Counted from the stretch's first letter, positions 24,920 to 33,663 are shown. The stretch is DNA of 64,000 nucleotides from JAAZBA01 sp964461815 (GCA_964461815.1 CAYWVF010000006.1:1-64000), one strand, 5' to 3'. Translations and numbers: made by a program. The notes: generated from the letters alone by a model not told the origin.

Positions 24920-26827
24920 TCATTTCAAATGAATATAATCCTCAACATCATACCATTTAACAAGAAAGCCTGCACCCTTTGCACAGAATACAGAGCTTGA
25001 TGTATACTCCGGATCACTGTCTTTATTATAGCCGATACGAGAAATGATGTCACTTGCATCCCGACACGGCTCATAACCATCAAAGGTAAAATATATCGAT
25101 GCCTTTCCTCCCGTGGAAATGCGAAGCTCGTCTCCATAGTTCATCACCTTAGACATTGGCGCACGTCCTCGTATGACAGTAAAGGCTTGCGAGGTCTCGG
25201 GGTAATCGGTAGTTCCTCCGAAACGTGTAATATCCGTAATGACCTTGCCGACATCGCTGTGAGGTACATGCGCTGTAAATGCATAGTAGGGCTCCAGCAG
25301 TACGCATTCTGCCTTTTCAAGTCCCTGACGCAGTGCTCTGTATGTAGCCTCGCGGAAATCGCCGCCTTCTGTATGCTTCAGATGTGCTGCACCTCTGAGG
25401 AGCGTTATATGAACGTCTGTCAAGGGTGAGCCTGTCAGCATACCTCTGATCTCACGTTCGAAAACGTGAGTCTTGACCAGATTCTGGAAGCTCTGATGCA
25501 GATCATCCGTATGACACGCAGAGGAAAATGTGATACCGCTGCCGCGTTCGGACGGTGTAAGCTTTAGATGCACCTCGGCATAATGACGCAGCGGTTCAAA
25601 ATGACCATAGCCTATGACTTCATCTGCGATCGTTTCAAGGTACTGCACCTGCGGTTCACCGAAAGAAGCATCTATAGCAAACCGCGTTTTTAATATATCC
25701 GAGAGGATTTCAAGCTGCACCGTACCAGAAACACATACAGTGATGCATCCCGAACGCACATCACGCTTTACATGGAGTGACGGTTCTTCATCCTCAATTA
25801 TCCTAAGCGCATCGTAGAGCTTAGTCAGATCATCAGAGCTGATATCCGTATTCAAAAGCGGAGTCAGCGTTTCCGATATGTGTCCCGACAGCGAGCCAAT
25901 GTAATCTCCTGCACGCACCTCCGACAAACCACCTACCACACATATCATGCCGGCATATGCATTTGACAGATTCTTAAGCTTTCCTGCCGACGGTTCACGC
26001 AGATAGCTTACTTTTTGCGAAGTTCCTAACTCATCACGTACATTCAGCGTACCGGAGAGTATCTTTATATACGCATTTCGTGTTCCCACGCCGTCATTTG
26101 TGATCTTATAGACATATGCCGAGAACGGCTGCTCCTGCTTGGAGGTATAATCCGGATCGATATATTTATCGATCAGCCAAAGCAGCTCATCGATACCGTT
26201 TCCCTCGAGCGCACACCCCTTGATATATGGGAATATCTCACGCTTTTGTATCATGGAGGATATGGCATTTTCCAGCTCATCATCCGAGAGTGTACCTTCG
26301 AGAAATCTGTCGAGCAAATATTCGCTTGACTCGGCTGCCGCTTCATTAAGCTCGTCGATACCGCATGGTGATATACCGAGCTCTCTTTTTATATCATATA
26401 CAACCTTATCCAGATCGGCACCAAGCCGATCCGTCTTATTTATAAAGAGGATAACAGGCTTGCCGAGTCTTTCCAACAGGCGAAACAGTGTCACGGTATG
26501 ACTTTGCACACCCTCGACTGCGCTGAGTACAAGGATAGCGCAGTCGAGAGCGGATAGAACACGCTCCGTCTCAGGTGAAAAATCAACATGTCCCGGAGTG
26601 TCCAAAATATGAAACACCGTAGAGCCGTATTCGAACGAGGATTCACTCGAAAATATTGTGATGCCACGCTGCTGCTCGATAATGTGATTATCGAGTGCCG
26701 ACGTGCCGTTGTCCACACGTCCAAGTGAACGTATTGTTCCGGCTTTGTATAAAAGCTGCTCACATAATGTGGTTTTTCCCGCATCAACATGTGCGGCAAA
26801 GCCTATAGTAACGTGTTTTACTGCCAT
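24920..26827 (-). CDS. EF-G-like GTPase of the Tet(M) ribosomal-protection superfamily
   Basis: A 635-residue translational GTPase. G1 is AHVDAGKT (residues 12-19), G2 QRGITI, G3 DTPGHVDF and G4 NKTD; then come the beta-barrel domain II, domain III, an EF-G-like domain IV (from about 400) and a C-terminal domain. Size and domain order match Tet(M), Tet(W) and Tet(O), which remove tetracycline from the ribosome, but the sequence is clearly distant, including the domain IV/C-terminal end. It may be a chromosomal paralogue with a housekeeping or stress role; resistance should not be assumed. Its ATG lies one base after the asparaginase stop without an SD of its own, so it is translationally coupled. 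Confidence 0.85.
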   Translation of the reverse strand: MAVKHVTIGFAAHVDAGKTTLCEQLLYKAGTIRSLGRVDNGTSALDNHIIEQQRGITIFSSESSFEYGSTVFHILDTPGHVDFSPETERVLSALDCAILVLSAVEGVQSHTVTLFRLLERLGKPVILFINKTDRLGADLDKVVYDIKRELGISPCGIDELNEAAAESSEYLLDRFLEGTLSDDELENAISSMIQKREIFPYIKGCALEGNGIDELLWLIDKYIDPDYTSKQEQPFSAYVYKITNDGVGTRNAYIKILSGTLNVRDELGTSQKVSYLREPSAGKLKNLSNAYAGMICVVGGLSEVRAGDYIGSLSGHISETLTPLLNTDISSDDLTKLYDALRIIEDEEPSLHVKRDVRSGCITVCVSGTVQLEILSDILKTRFAIDASFGEPQVQYLETIADEVIGYGHFEPLRHYAEVHLKLTPSERGSGITFSSACHTDDLHQSFQNLVKTHVFEREIRGMLTGSPLTDVHITLLRGAAHLKHTEGGDFREATYRALRQGLEKAECVLLEPYYAFTAHVPHSDVGKVITDITRFGGTTDYPETSQAFTVIRGRAPMSKVMNYGDELRISTGGKASIYFTFDGYEPCRDASDIISRIGYNKDSDPEYTSSSVFCAKGAGFLVKWYDVEDYIHLK

Positions 26828-26828
26828 T

Positions 26829-27827
26829 TTAATCGAGAGTAAATCTGCTCACACGAGTATATGCTTTTACGCCTACCGGATTGATATAATCAGCAGGGAA
26901 TTGCTGCTTAAGCTCGTCGATGAGTGCCTTGTTTTTATATCCGAGCTGTTCGAGAATAGAAATAACAACATAAGGTATATAGTGATAAGTACCGCTTTCA
27001 AGCTTAAAAGCAATACCTATACGTTCATCACGCAGGCCTATGCAATATAAAGCCTCTGCGCCGCCCTTGGCAATGATATTTCTGTCTCCGAGAAGCATTG
27101 TGCAAATGCCACCCGTGCCTGCGATCATCTCGGGGTAGTCGTTCATGTAGGATGTACCACGTCTTACACATTCGCTAAGCTTGTCATCCTTAAGTCTTTC
27201 CGGACATGCAAGGTTCAAATAGCTGAGCGCAACGTTGTAGAGCGGTACGGCAAATACAGGTACACCGCAGCCGTCAGCACCGACTATGATATCTTCGGAT
27301 GGAAACTCACTCATCGTGCCTATGAATTTTTTGATATCCTGCTGAATTGGGCTTTCAGGTCTCCAGTAGTCCTTCGGGTCACAGCCGAGATAACGGCAAA
27401 ATGCGAGAAGCGCAGAATGCTTACCCGAACAGTTATAGTATATTTTTCTCATCGGCTTACCCTCTGCAATAAGCTTATATGCCGTAGGCTGATGAGAGGG
27501 ATAAGCAGGCGGAAGTATCATATCTTCATCGGTAAATCCGATTTTTGACAATGCGGATGTGATCGTTTCTGTATGGAAGCTTTCTCCGTCATGTGATGCA
27601 CAGAATACAGCGTACTCTTTATCCGTAAAGCCGTATTTTTCCTTGATACCATAGTAGAGAATAGGCAGTGCCTGTATGGGCTTGGCAGATGAGCGGTAAT
27701 ATTGAAATCTTGTGATATCGCCTATGGAATGCATGACATTACCGTTGTAGTCTACTATACACAGTCTGCCTCTGATATCATTTTCATCTAAAGATCCTCG
27801 AATTTCCGAAACAAGTATATCGTTCAT
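26829..27827 (-). CDS. L-asparaginase, Rhizobium etli type II family (PF06089)
   Basis: A 332-residue protein of the thermolabile/R. etli-type asparaginase family, unrelated to E. coli AnsA/AnsB. Both serine-lysine tandems are visible (RSSAKPIQALPI and CSGKH), along with ASHDGE and DGCGVPVFAVPL. The Cys and Lys of CSGK and the Cys of DGCGVP correspond to the metal site described for R. etli ReAV. It would hydrolyse asparagine to aspartate and ammonia in the cytoplasm. Of two adjacent ATGs, 27827 is better spaced (6 bases) from AAGGAAG. First gene of its operon, divergent from spoIIGA. Confidence 0.85.
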   Translation of the reverse strand: MNDILVSEIRGSLDENDIRGRLCIVDYNGNVMHSIGDITRFQYYRSSAKPIQALPILYYGIKEKYGFTDKEYAVFCASHDGESFHTETITSALSKIGFTDEDMILPPAYPSHQPTAYKLIAEGKPMRKIYYNCSGKHSALLAFCRYLGCDPKDYWRPESPIQQDIKKFIGTMSEFPSEDIIVGADGCGVPVFAVPLYNVALSYLNLACPERLKDDKLSECVRRGTSYMNDYPEMIAGTGGICTMLLGDRNIIAKGGAEALYCIGLRDERIGIAFKLESGTYHYIPYVVISILEQLGYKNKALIDELKQQFPADYINPVGVKAYTRVSRFTLD

Positions 27828-27926
27828 CATGATCTTCCTTTCATATATTTTTCTCAATTATATCATTAATTATCGATCTTTTCAATAGAAAAGAAATAAA
27901 CGATGAATTTTTTGTGTATACATTGT

Positions 27927-27960
27927 TTTGACATATTTTAATCGGAGAAAGCGATAGAAT
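27927..27960 (+). promoter_or_regulatory. spoIIGA-sigE promoter with 21-bp spacer and a Spo0A-box-like site
   Basis: TTGACA (27928-27933) and TAGAAT (27955-27960) are 21 bases apart; no alternative -35 exists 16-18 bases away. TTTGACA read backwards is TGTCAAA, one mismatch from the Spo0A box TGTCGAA, overlapping the -35. This matches the layout of the Bacillus spoIIG promoter. Confidence 0.55.
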
Positions 27961-27978
27961 AGATCATGCAAGGGAGGG

Positions 27979-28836
27979 ATGAGCATAAGGATCGTTTATA
28001 TAGACGTACTTTTCCTACTTAACCTGGTGATAAATTATTTACTGCTTATAGCATCTGCGAGAATGACAGGAGCTGTGATACAGAGAAAGCGCATAGCTGC
28101 AGGAGCTGCCATAGGTGCTCTTTATGCGGTAGTAATGTTTTTCCCACAGCTGAGGCTCTTATATACTGTAGCATTCAAATTACTGTTTGCGATCCCTATA
28201 ACGGCAGTATCATTCAGCATCAAGAGTATAAGGCAGCTTATAAAATACTCGCTCATATTTTTCGCAGTGTCGTTTGTATTTGCAGGCTGCGTGGTAGCTG
28301 TATATTACATATCAAACAGTTCGAACATCAGAGTGAATAACGGTATCATGTACATGAATATACCCTTTTGGATGCTTGTTATATCCGTAATGACAGCATA
28401 TATTTTAATTGGTATCGTAATGCGGAAAAGTGCCGGAGGTGAAGAAAAGCGATTTGCGGAAATAGAGGTAGCTGCATTTTCAGGTGATGCAAAGCTCAAG
28501 GCGTTGTACGACAGCGGCAACGAGCTTACTGACCCGATGACGAATAAGAGAATAATCGTAGCCGAGTACGGAAAAATCAAGAGTATATTTCCGCAGCAGG
28601 CAAGAGATATTCTCGACACCTGTGATCTGCTTGACGGAGCTGAGGCTGTGGAATCTGTTTCGGCGATTTGCAGGCTGAGAGTAGTGCCGTACAAAACTGT
28701 AGGAAACGAGAATGCACTGATGGCAGTGTTTAAGCCTGACAGGATAACCGTAGACGGTAAGAGCCGCGACGATATGCTTGTGGGAATAAGCTCCGTGAAG
28801 CTGTCTGATGAATATGATGCGGTAGTAAATTTATAA
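27979..28836 (+). CDS. spoIIGA: Sigma-E processing peptidase SpoIIGA
   Basis: A membrane-bound aspartic protease that cleaves pro-sigma-E in the mother cell. Residues 1-150 hold five to six membrane helices; the cytoplasmic protease domain follows, with the catalytic aspartate Asp178 in LYDSGNELTDP, matching the DSGN motif of Bacillus SpoIIGA. Length (285) is near the usual 300. GGGAGGG is almost in contact with the ATG, an unusually short spacing, but the N-terminus MSIRIVYIDVLFLLN fits the family. It is followed by sigE after 15 bases. Confidence 0.93.
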   Translation: MSIRIVYIDVLFLLNLVINYLLLIASARMTGAVIQRKRIAAGAAIGALYAVVMFFPQLRLLYTVAFKLLFAIPITAVSFSIKSIRQLIKYSLIFFAVSFVFAGCVVAVYYISNSSNIRVNNGIMYMNIPFWMLVISVMTAYILIGIVMRKSAGGEEKRFAEIEVAAFSGDAKLKALYDSGNELTDPMTNKRIIVAEYGKIKSIFPQQARDILDTCDLLDGAEAVESVSAICRLRVVPYKTVGNENALMAVFKPDRITVDGKSRDDMLVGISSVKLSDEYDAVVNL

Positions 28837-28851
28837 ATTAGGAGGTATAAA

Positions 28852-29565
28852 ATGCTTATTGATCTGCGATTAAAGCTTGCGAAGCTGATAGTGAAGCTGA
28901 GACTCGGAAGCGTAGATGGGATACATTATCTCGGAGGTGCCGAAAGTCTTCCACCTCCTTTGAGCAGGCAGGAGGAATCGGAGCTCATGCTGCGATTCAA
29001 GGATAACGATCCTGCGGTAAAGCGAACTCTGATAGAGAGAAACCTGCGATTGGTAGTATACATAGCAAGGAAATTCGAGAACACCGGTATAAACATCGAG
29101 GATCTTATATCTATAGGAACTATAGGTTTGATAAAAGCAATAAACACTTACAAGCCCGACAGGAATATAAAGCTTGCCACGTATGCATCAAGATGTATTG
29201 AAAATGAGATCTTGATGTTTCTGAGAAAAAATGCGAATGTAAAGCATGAGGTATCGATAGATGAACCATTGAATACCGACTGGGACGGCAATGAGCTGAG
29301 GCTTGAGGATACACTCGGCACGGAAAGTGACAGTGTTATGAAGGTACTGGAGGAGGACGTAGACAGACAGCTTTTGAATGCTGCACTCAGTAGACTCAAT
29401 GAGCGTGAGCATATGATAATCTCTATGAGATTCGGTCTTTACGGCAAGGAGGAGAAGACACAGAAGGAGGTAGCGGATATACTCGGTATTTCACAGTCGT
29501 ATATATCAAGACTGGAGAAGCGAATAATCGCCAGATTAAAAAAAGATATCTCAAAATTATTGTAA
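28852..29565 (+). CDS. sigE: RNA polymerase sporulation sigma factor sigma-E (pro-form)
   Basis: Early mother-cell sigma factor, 237 residues. A basic amphipathic pro-sequence (about 1-27) precedes YLGGAESLPPPLS, the processing region, as in Bacillus pro-sigma-E. Then come LIERNLRLVVYIARKFENTG, EDLISIGTIGLIKAINTY, KLATYASRCIENEILMFLR, and the region 4 HTH QKEVADILGISQSYISRLEK. It shares the transcript with spoIIGA, its activating protease. No sigG gene follows, unlike the spoIIGA-sigE-sigG cluster of many Clostridia. Confidence 0.97.
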   Translation: MLIDLRLKLAKLIVKLRLGSVDGIHYLGGAESLPPPLSRQEESELMLRFKDNDPAVKRTLIERNLRLVVYIARKFENTGINIEDLISIGTIGLIKAINTYKPDRNIKLATYASRCIENEILMFLRKNANVKHEVSIDEPLNTDWDGNELRLEDTLGTESDSVMKVLEEDVDRQLLNAALSRLNEREHMIISMRFGLYGKEEKTQKEVADILGISQSYISRLEKRIIARLKKDISKLL

Positions 29566-29572
29566 TTACCTA

Positions 29573-29601
29573 TTGTAATATTTTTACTTTCATGGTATGC
29601 T
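29573..29601 (+). promoter_or_regulatory. Promoter of the MATE gene
   Basis: TTGTAA (29573-29578), 17-bp spacer, TATGCT (29596-29601) with TGG before it, only 8 bases after the sigE stop. Confidence 0.45.
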
Positions 29602-29629
29602 ATGCTTATCAATGTAATTGAGGTATATC

Positions 29630-31030
29630 ATGAAGATACGTGAACTTATAGGTAACAGAAAATTTTATGCCGATGTGGTCAAATTCGGCGTGCCTGTAGC
29701 AATGCAGAACCTTCTTACATCGTCTATGTCGTTTGTAGACAGTATGATGATCGGAGGAAAAAGCGAGATCGCTCTCGGTGCTGTAGGTATGGCCGCTCAG
29801 TGGTTCAGCCTGCTAACACTTTGCTGTTGGGGAATACATAGTGCCGGAACGATGTTCTTTGCACAATATTGGGGTGCTAAGGATAAAGACGGTATAAGCA
29901 AAACAGCATGGGTAATGTTTATGAGTGTGCTTGCCGTAATGCTGCCGGCTGCACTCATCACTCTGTTTTTTCCCAAGCTTATTATGAGCATATACACAAA
30001 TGATGTCGAAGTGATATCGATAGGTACGGGATATCTGCGTATAGCATCACTCAGCTGTGTTTTTTCGACGATCTCAGTCGGATGCAGCGGACTCCTGCGC
30101 TCTACAGGAAACGCAAGACTGCCGTTACTTGCAAGCATAGTCGGATTGACGACCAATACGCTTCTGAATTGGATATTGATCTATGGAAAGCTCGGCTTCC
30201 CGGATATGGGAGCGGAGGGTGCGGCTCTTGCAACGCTGATATCATCCTTCCTCAATATGGCTATCCTCATATTCGTTGCTGTCGCACGTAAAAATATCGT
30301 CTATGAGGCTATGCGTAAGCGTGTAAAGCTTGAGAGGGTATTTATAAAAGAGTATTATAAAAAGGCTATGCCTATCATTCTAAACGAAGCAGCATACGCC
30401 TTTGCTACGCTTGTTATAAATATGGTATTCGGACGTCAAGGCGGAAAAAACATGTCGGCATTGACCATTTTCAGAACTATCGAGGGTCTTGTAATGGCAT
30501 TCTATTGGGGCTTTGTCAATGCATTGTCCGTCATGATAGGAAATTCGATAGGTGCCGGTGAGATAAGAAACGGCATAGTATATTCACGTCGCTTTGCGGT
30601 GATGAACTTTTTGACTACTATTATCACAACAGGCTTAATTTTCATTTTCAAGGAGCCGATAACATCTATGTTCGGCGTAGGTGCAGATATCAATGCTATT
30701 GTGTATGAGCTGCTTATAGTTATGATCATTCTGACACCTCTCAGGACATGCAATTATATGCTTATTGGCGTATACCGTGCAGGCGGTGAGTCGAAGTTCG
30801 GATTTTATGTTGAGATCTCAACTATCTGGCTCGTATCTGTCCCCTTGGTACTGCTTGCAGGCTTTGTTTGGGAGCTGCCGTTCGTTTTTGTGATCGCAAT
30901 GTCGTACTCAGAGGATATAGCAAAGATCGGCATACAAATATGGTATATGCTAAGCAATAAATGGATAAAGCCCGTTACCGAGCAGGGTAAAAAGGGATAT
31001 GAGCAGTACAAATTGTCATTGAAAGCATAA
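29630..31030 (+). CDS. MATE-family multidrug efflux transporter
   Basis: A 466-residue transporter with about twelve membrane helices, exporting cationic drugs or metabolites by ion antiport. The N-terminal repeat has FGVPVAMQNLLTSSMSFVDSMMIG and the second repeat LPVIL-like PIILNEAAYAFATLVINMVFG, both typical of MATE. The start at 29630 (ATG, GAGGT 5 bases away) is preferred over a TTG that overlaps the SD. Transcribed alone, with its own promoter and terminator. Substrate unknown. Confidence 0.9.
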   Translation: MKIRELIGNRKFYADVVKFGVPVAMQNLLTSSMSFVDSMMIGGKSEIALGAVGMAAQWFSLLTLCCWGIHSAGTMFFAQYWGAKDKDGISKTAWVMFMSVLAVMLPAALITLFFPKLIMSIYTNDVEVISIGTGYLRIASLSCVFSTISVGCSGLLRSTGNARLPLLASIVGLTTNTLLNWILIYGKLGFPDMGAEGAALATLISSFLNMAILIFVAVARKNIVYEAMRKRVKLERVFIKEYYKKAMPIILNEAAYAFATLVINMVFGRQGGKNMSALTIFRTIEGLVMAFYWGFVNALSVMIGNSIGAGEIRNGIVYSRRFAVMNFLTTIITTGLIFIFKEPITSMFGVGADINAIVYELLIVMIILTPLRTCNYMLIGVYRAGGESKFGFYVEISTIWLVSVPLVLLAGFVWELPFVFVIAMSYSEDIAKIGIQIWYMLSNKWIKPVTEQGKKGYEQYKLSLKA

Positions 31031-31034
31031 AAGA

Positions 31035-31068
31035 ATCTGCTGCAAAGAATTGCAGCAGATCCTTTTTT
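31035..31068 (+). terminator. Terminator of the MATE gene
   Basis: An 11-bp stem (31035-31045 with 31050-31060), 4-base loop and CCTTTTTT tail. It overlaps the last codon of the convergent rluD-type gene. Confidence 0.85.
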
Positions 31069-32029
31069 ACAATCTACCGTGATTAAAATCATCTACGAAA
31101 TCGATATCCTTTATTTCGAAGCATTTTCCATTCAGATAGTGCAGCATTCCTCCATCGGTCTTGAATTTAAATTCCAGCTTATAGGAGTAAAGCGCCTGAT
31201 ATTTTCGGCCCGAGCTTTTATACAGCTTACCATCGGCATATTTACCGTCACCCAGCAGAGGGCATCCTATTGACGCCATGGAAACTCTTATCTGGTGGGT
31301 ACGTCCTGTGAGAAGCTCACATTCGACAAGCGACAAGCCCTTACGTACACTCTTTACATTATAAAGAGTCACCGCACTTTTCGAATCCTTAGACGGTGTT
31401 TTGTTCAAATATACTCTTTTATTGTCCTTGTCACGCACGATGAAGCCCTCTATCCTGCCCTTTCTCGGATTCGGTATACCATGTACGATACACAGATATG
31501 ATTTTCTCAGCTCGTGCTCACGTATTTTCTCATTCATGATACGAAGCGATTCTGCATTTTTTGCTGCGATCACTATACCGCCGGTATTGCGGTCGATACG
31601 GTTACATAAAGCGGGAGCGAAGCTTGCTTCGGCATCCGGATCCCACTCCCCTTTTTTATATAAATACGCCTGAATATGAGCTATCAGAGTGTTTATGCTT
31701 TCGGTTTCATCCTCATGAACTACCATACCCGGTTTTTTATCAACAAGCAGTATATTTTCATCCTCATAAACTATGCTGAGTGCCGGAGTTATAGTCTTAT
31801 ATGCAGTCGATTGATCCGGCACATCGAAAAATTTATCGGGTGCATAGACTCTGAGCACGTCACCCTCATTTAGTCTGTCGGAGCAGCTGCAACGCTTACC
31901 GTTTATTTTTATATCCTTTGTTCGAATATATTTTTGGACTGCCGAGGACGGCATTCTAGGTGCTGCCTTGCGTAGAAAAGCATCGACACGAAGTGATGAA
32001 TCGTTTTTATTTATAATAAATTCTTTCAA
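31067..32029 (-). CDS. RluA/RluD-family 23S rRNA pseudouridine synthase
   Basis: A 320-residue RNA-modifying enzyme: an S4 domain (about 12-60, PSSAVQKYIRTKDIKINGK) and a catalytic domain with Asp146 in LCNRIDRNTGG. LLTGRTHQIRVSMASIGCPLLGD is the typical C-terminal block. RluC and RluD members cannot be told apart here. The start is a TTG at 32029 without a convincing SD; a 17-codon reading frame with a strong SD begins 31 bases upstream and overlaps it, so translation may be coupled. Confidence 0.88.
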   Translation of the reverse strand: MKEFIINKNDSSLRVDAFLRKAAPRMPSSAVQKYIRTKDIKINGKRCSCSDRLNEGDVLRVYAPDKFFDVPDQSTAYKTITPALSIVYEDENILLVDKKPGMVVHEDETESINTLIAHIQAYLYKKGEWDPDAEASFAPALCNRIDRNTGGIVIAAKNAESLRIMNEKIREHELRKSYLCIVHGIPNPRKGRIEGFIVRDKDNKRVYLNKTPSKDSKSAVTLYNVKSVRKGLSLVECELLTGRTHQIRVSMASIGCPLLGDGKYADGKLYKSSGRKYQALYSYKLEFKFKTDGGMLHYLNGKCFEIKDIDFVDDFNHGRL

Positions 32030-32060
32030 TCTTATAGCTATGCCTTGCGTAGCAAAGCAT
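32007..32060 (-). CDS. Putative 17-codon leader peptide overlapping the rluD-type start
   Basis: An ATG at 32060 follows AAAGGAAGA directly and opens the frame MLCYARHSYKIERIYYK, stopping inside the eighth codon of the pseudouridine synthase gene in a different frame. The SD is far better than that of the main TTG start. Whether it is translated is not known; coupling of the two genes is inferred. Confidence 0.35.
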   Translation of the reverse strand: MLCYARHSYKIERIYYK

Positions 32061-32130
32061 TCTTCCTTTCATCGGAATTCAAATGTGATTTTACATCGGC
32101 GAATACAAATTGTTTCGTTTTTAAGTCGAA

Positions 32131-32158
32131 GAAATGCAACCCGGGATTTTTGCATTTC
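32131..32158. repeat. Inverted repeat in the rluD-type gene leader
   Basis: A 9-bp perfect stem (32131-32139 with 32150-32158) and a 10-base loop lie in the predicted leftward leader, just after the promoter. It lacks a U-tract, so it is not a plain terminator. Confidence 0.5.
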
Positions 32159-32168
32159 GTATGCTTTT

Positions 32169-32196
32169 ATTTTACCACATTTGACACAAATATCAA
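32169..32196 (-). promoter_or_regulatory. Promoter of the rluD-type gene, extended -10
   Basis: Minus-strand TTGATA (32196-32191), 16-bp spacer, TAAAAT (32174-32169) preceded by TGG. It implies a leader of about 130 bases before the TTG start. Confidence 0.5.
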
Positions 32197-32237
32197 TAAG
32201 CCATTTCACGATACGTATAAAATTTTCAAATTAGTAC

Positions 32238-32266
32238 TTTTCACAGAGCTGACAGCATGATATAAT
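32238..32266 (+). promoter_or_regulatory. Promoter of the S-layer-domain gene, extended -10
   Basis: TTTTCA (32238-32243), 17-bp spacer, TATAAT (32261-32266) preceded by TGA. Transcription would start near 32273, downstream of an in-frame TTG at 32269, which supports the later TTG at 32299 as the start codon. Confidence 0.55.
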
Positions 32267-32298
32267 ATTTGCATCAGGATCGGAAAGGTGAGAATAAA

Positions 32299-33600
32299 TT
32301 GAATAAAAGCTTTAAATACCTTGCAGCGGTGATCGCTGCTACAGTGCTTCTGACATTTTCCGCAGCTGCCGACAATGAGACCGACAAATACTGCGAAGAT
32401 GCACAGCTCTTGTACAACATCGGATTTATGACAGGTGACGACAACGGAATGCGTCTTTACGATGAGCTTGATCGTGCAGAGGCAGCAGTTCTTCTTTGCA
32501 GAGCATACGGAGCTGAAATGGAAGCATTATACTACAGCTCGGAATGTCCCTTTGAAGATGTGCCCGATTGGGCTGCACCGTACATAGCATATATGTATGA
32601 CAACGGCTTTATAACAGGAAAATCCGATAAACTGTATGATCATTCTGCGCCTGTTACCATGCGTGAGTTTTATACTATCCTTCTGAGAATGCTCGGCTAC
32701 AGTGAGACAGACGGTGATTTTACATATGAGAATGCGTTGGAAATTGCCGAATCCATATGCTTAGCCGAGGATATCGAATTGACAAGTGATCGACCATTCC
32801 TGAGGATCGATGCCGCACACGGCGTAGTATCCGCTTTGAAACAATGCTGTAAGGGCACGAACACACCGCTTGTATATATGTCGGCTTCATATATTGACAA
32901 CTCGTATGGCATGGAAACAGCGGATATCATATTTGGAAAGCACGAGATATATGAGCAGCTCGAAAAGACACGTCAGGCAATGGAAAACGCAGGAAGCTAC
33001 ACGATAACACAGTATGGAAAATACGACCTCAATGATATAGACAGTGATTATGAGAAGGAAATCATTATCGAGTCGGAGGTTCGCTCCAATCTTTTAGATA
33101 TGCGTGCTGAAATCGGCATTGATGTAGACACTATGCTTGGCGGCGAAAAGATCGAGCATATGGGAGTTAATATTTTCTGCGAGGACGGTGAGCTGTTTTA
33201 TTCAAGAATGGATACCGGCGGATGGTTGCAGGATAATAATATATCTGCGGCGAATGTAGAAAGATATTGCAGGATATACAGTATGCTGTTCGGATTTGAA
33301 AGCGGTATACTCGATACGGCTGACATGTACAGAGATGAAAACGGTATACACATCAAATGCTTTTCTGACAGATTCAATATCATAGGTGATATTACATCAA
33401 AGCAATCAGCAGGCTACTATTTTGATATCGATATAGTCATAGATCCGGAAACCGAGCTTTACAAATATGTTGATATAACATATAACGATCTGTGGACGGA
33501 TGCTTACGACAGAGCTTTGAATGCGGATTTTACTGTAAGATATGATTTTTACGAATACGGCTCGACTATCGTAAATGCTTTGAATATCGTCAAGGGCTAA
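32299..33600 (+). CDS. Secreted protein with S-layer homology-like domains
   Basis: A 433-residue exported protein. A TTG start is chosen: GGTGAG lies 6 bases upstream and it yields a clean signal peptide MNKSFKYLAAVIAATVLLT cut near AAADNE. Residues about 30-175 carry two to three degenerate SLH repeats (LLYNIGFMTGDDNG...DELDRAEAAVLLCRAYG; FEDVPDWAAPYIAYMYDNGFITG; MREFYTILLRMLGY), which usually anchor proteins to wall polysaccharide. The acidic C-terminal part (200-433) matches no family I recognise. Neighbours give no functional hint. Confidence 0.75.
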   Translation: MNKSFKYLAAVIAATVLLTFSAAADNETDKYCEDAQLLYNIGFMTGDDNGMRLYDELDRAEAAVLLCRAYGAEMEALYYSSECPFEDVPDWAAPYIAYMYDNGFITGKSDKLYDHSAPVTMREFYTILLRMLGYSETDGDFTYENALEIAESICLAEDIELTSDRPFLRIDAAHGVVSALKQCCKGTNTPLVYMSASYIDNSYGMETADIIFGKHEIYEQLEKTRQAMENAGSYTITQYGKYDLNDIDSDYEKEIIIESEVRSNLLDMRAEIGIDVDTMLGGEKIEHMGVNIFCEDGELFYSRMDTGGWLQDNNISAANVERYCRIYSMLFGFESGILDTADMYRDENGIHIKCFSDRFNIIGDITSKQSAGYYFDIDIVIDPETELYKYVDITYNDLWTDAYDRALNADFTVRYDFYEYGSTIVNALNIVKG

Positions 33601-33663
33601 AAGTATGCAGTCTTTTTCCTAAATAACATTCGAGAATAAAGCGAATATCATATTATCATCACA

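Noticed and set aside
24920..26827. Calling the GTPase a tetracycline resistance gene
   Set aside because: Only superfamily similarity is visible, it is in a native operon and there are no mobile elements around it.
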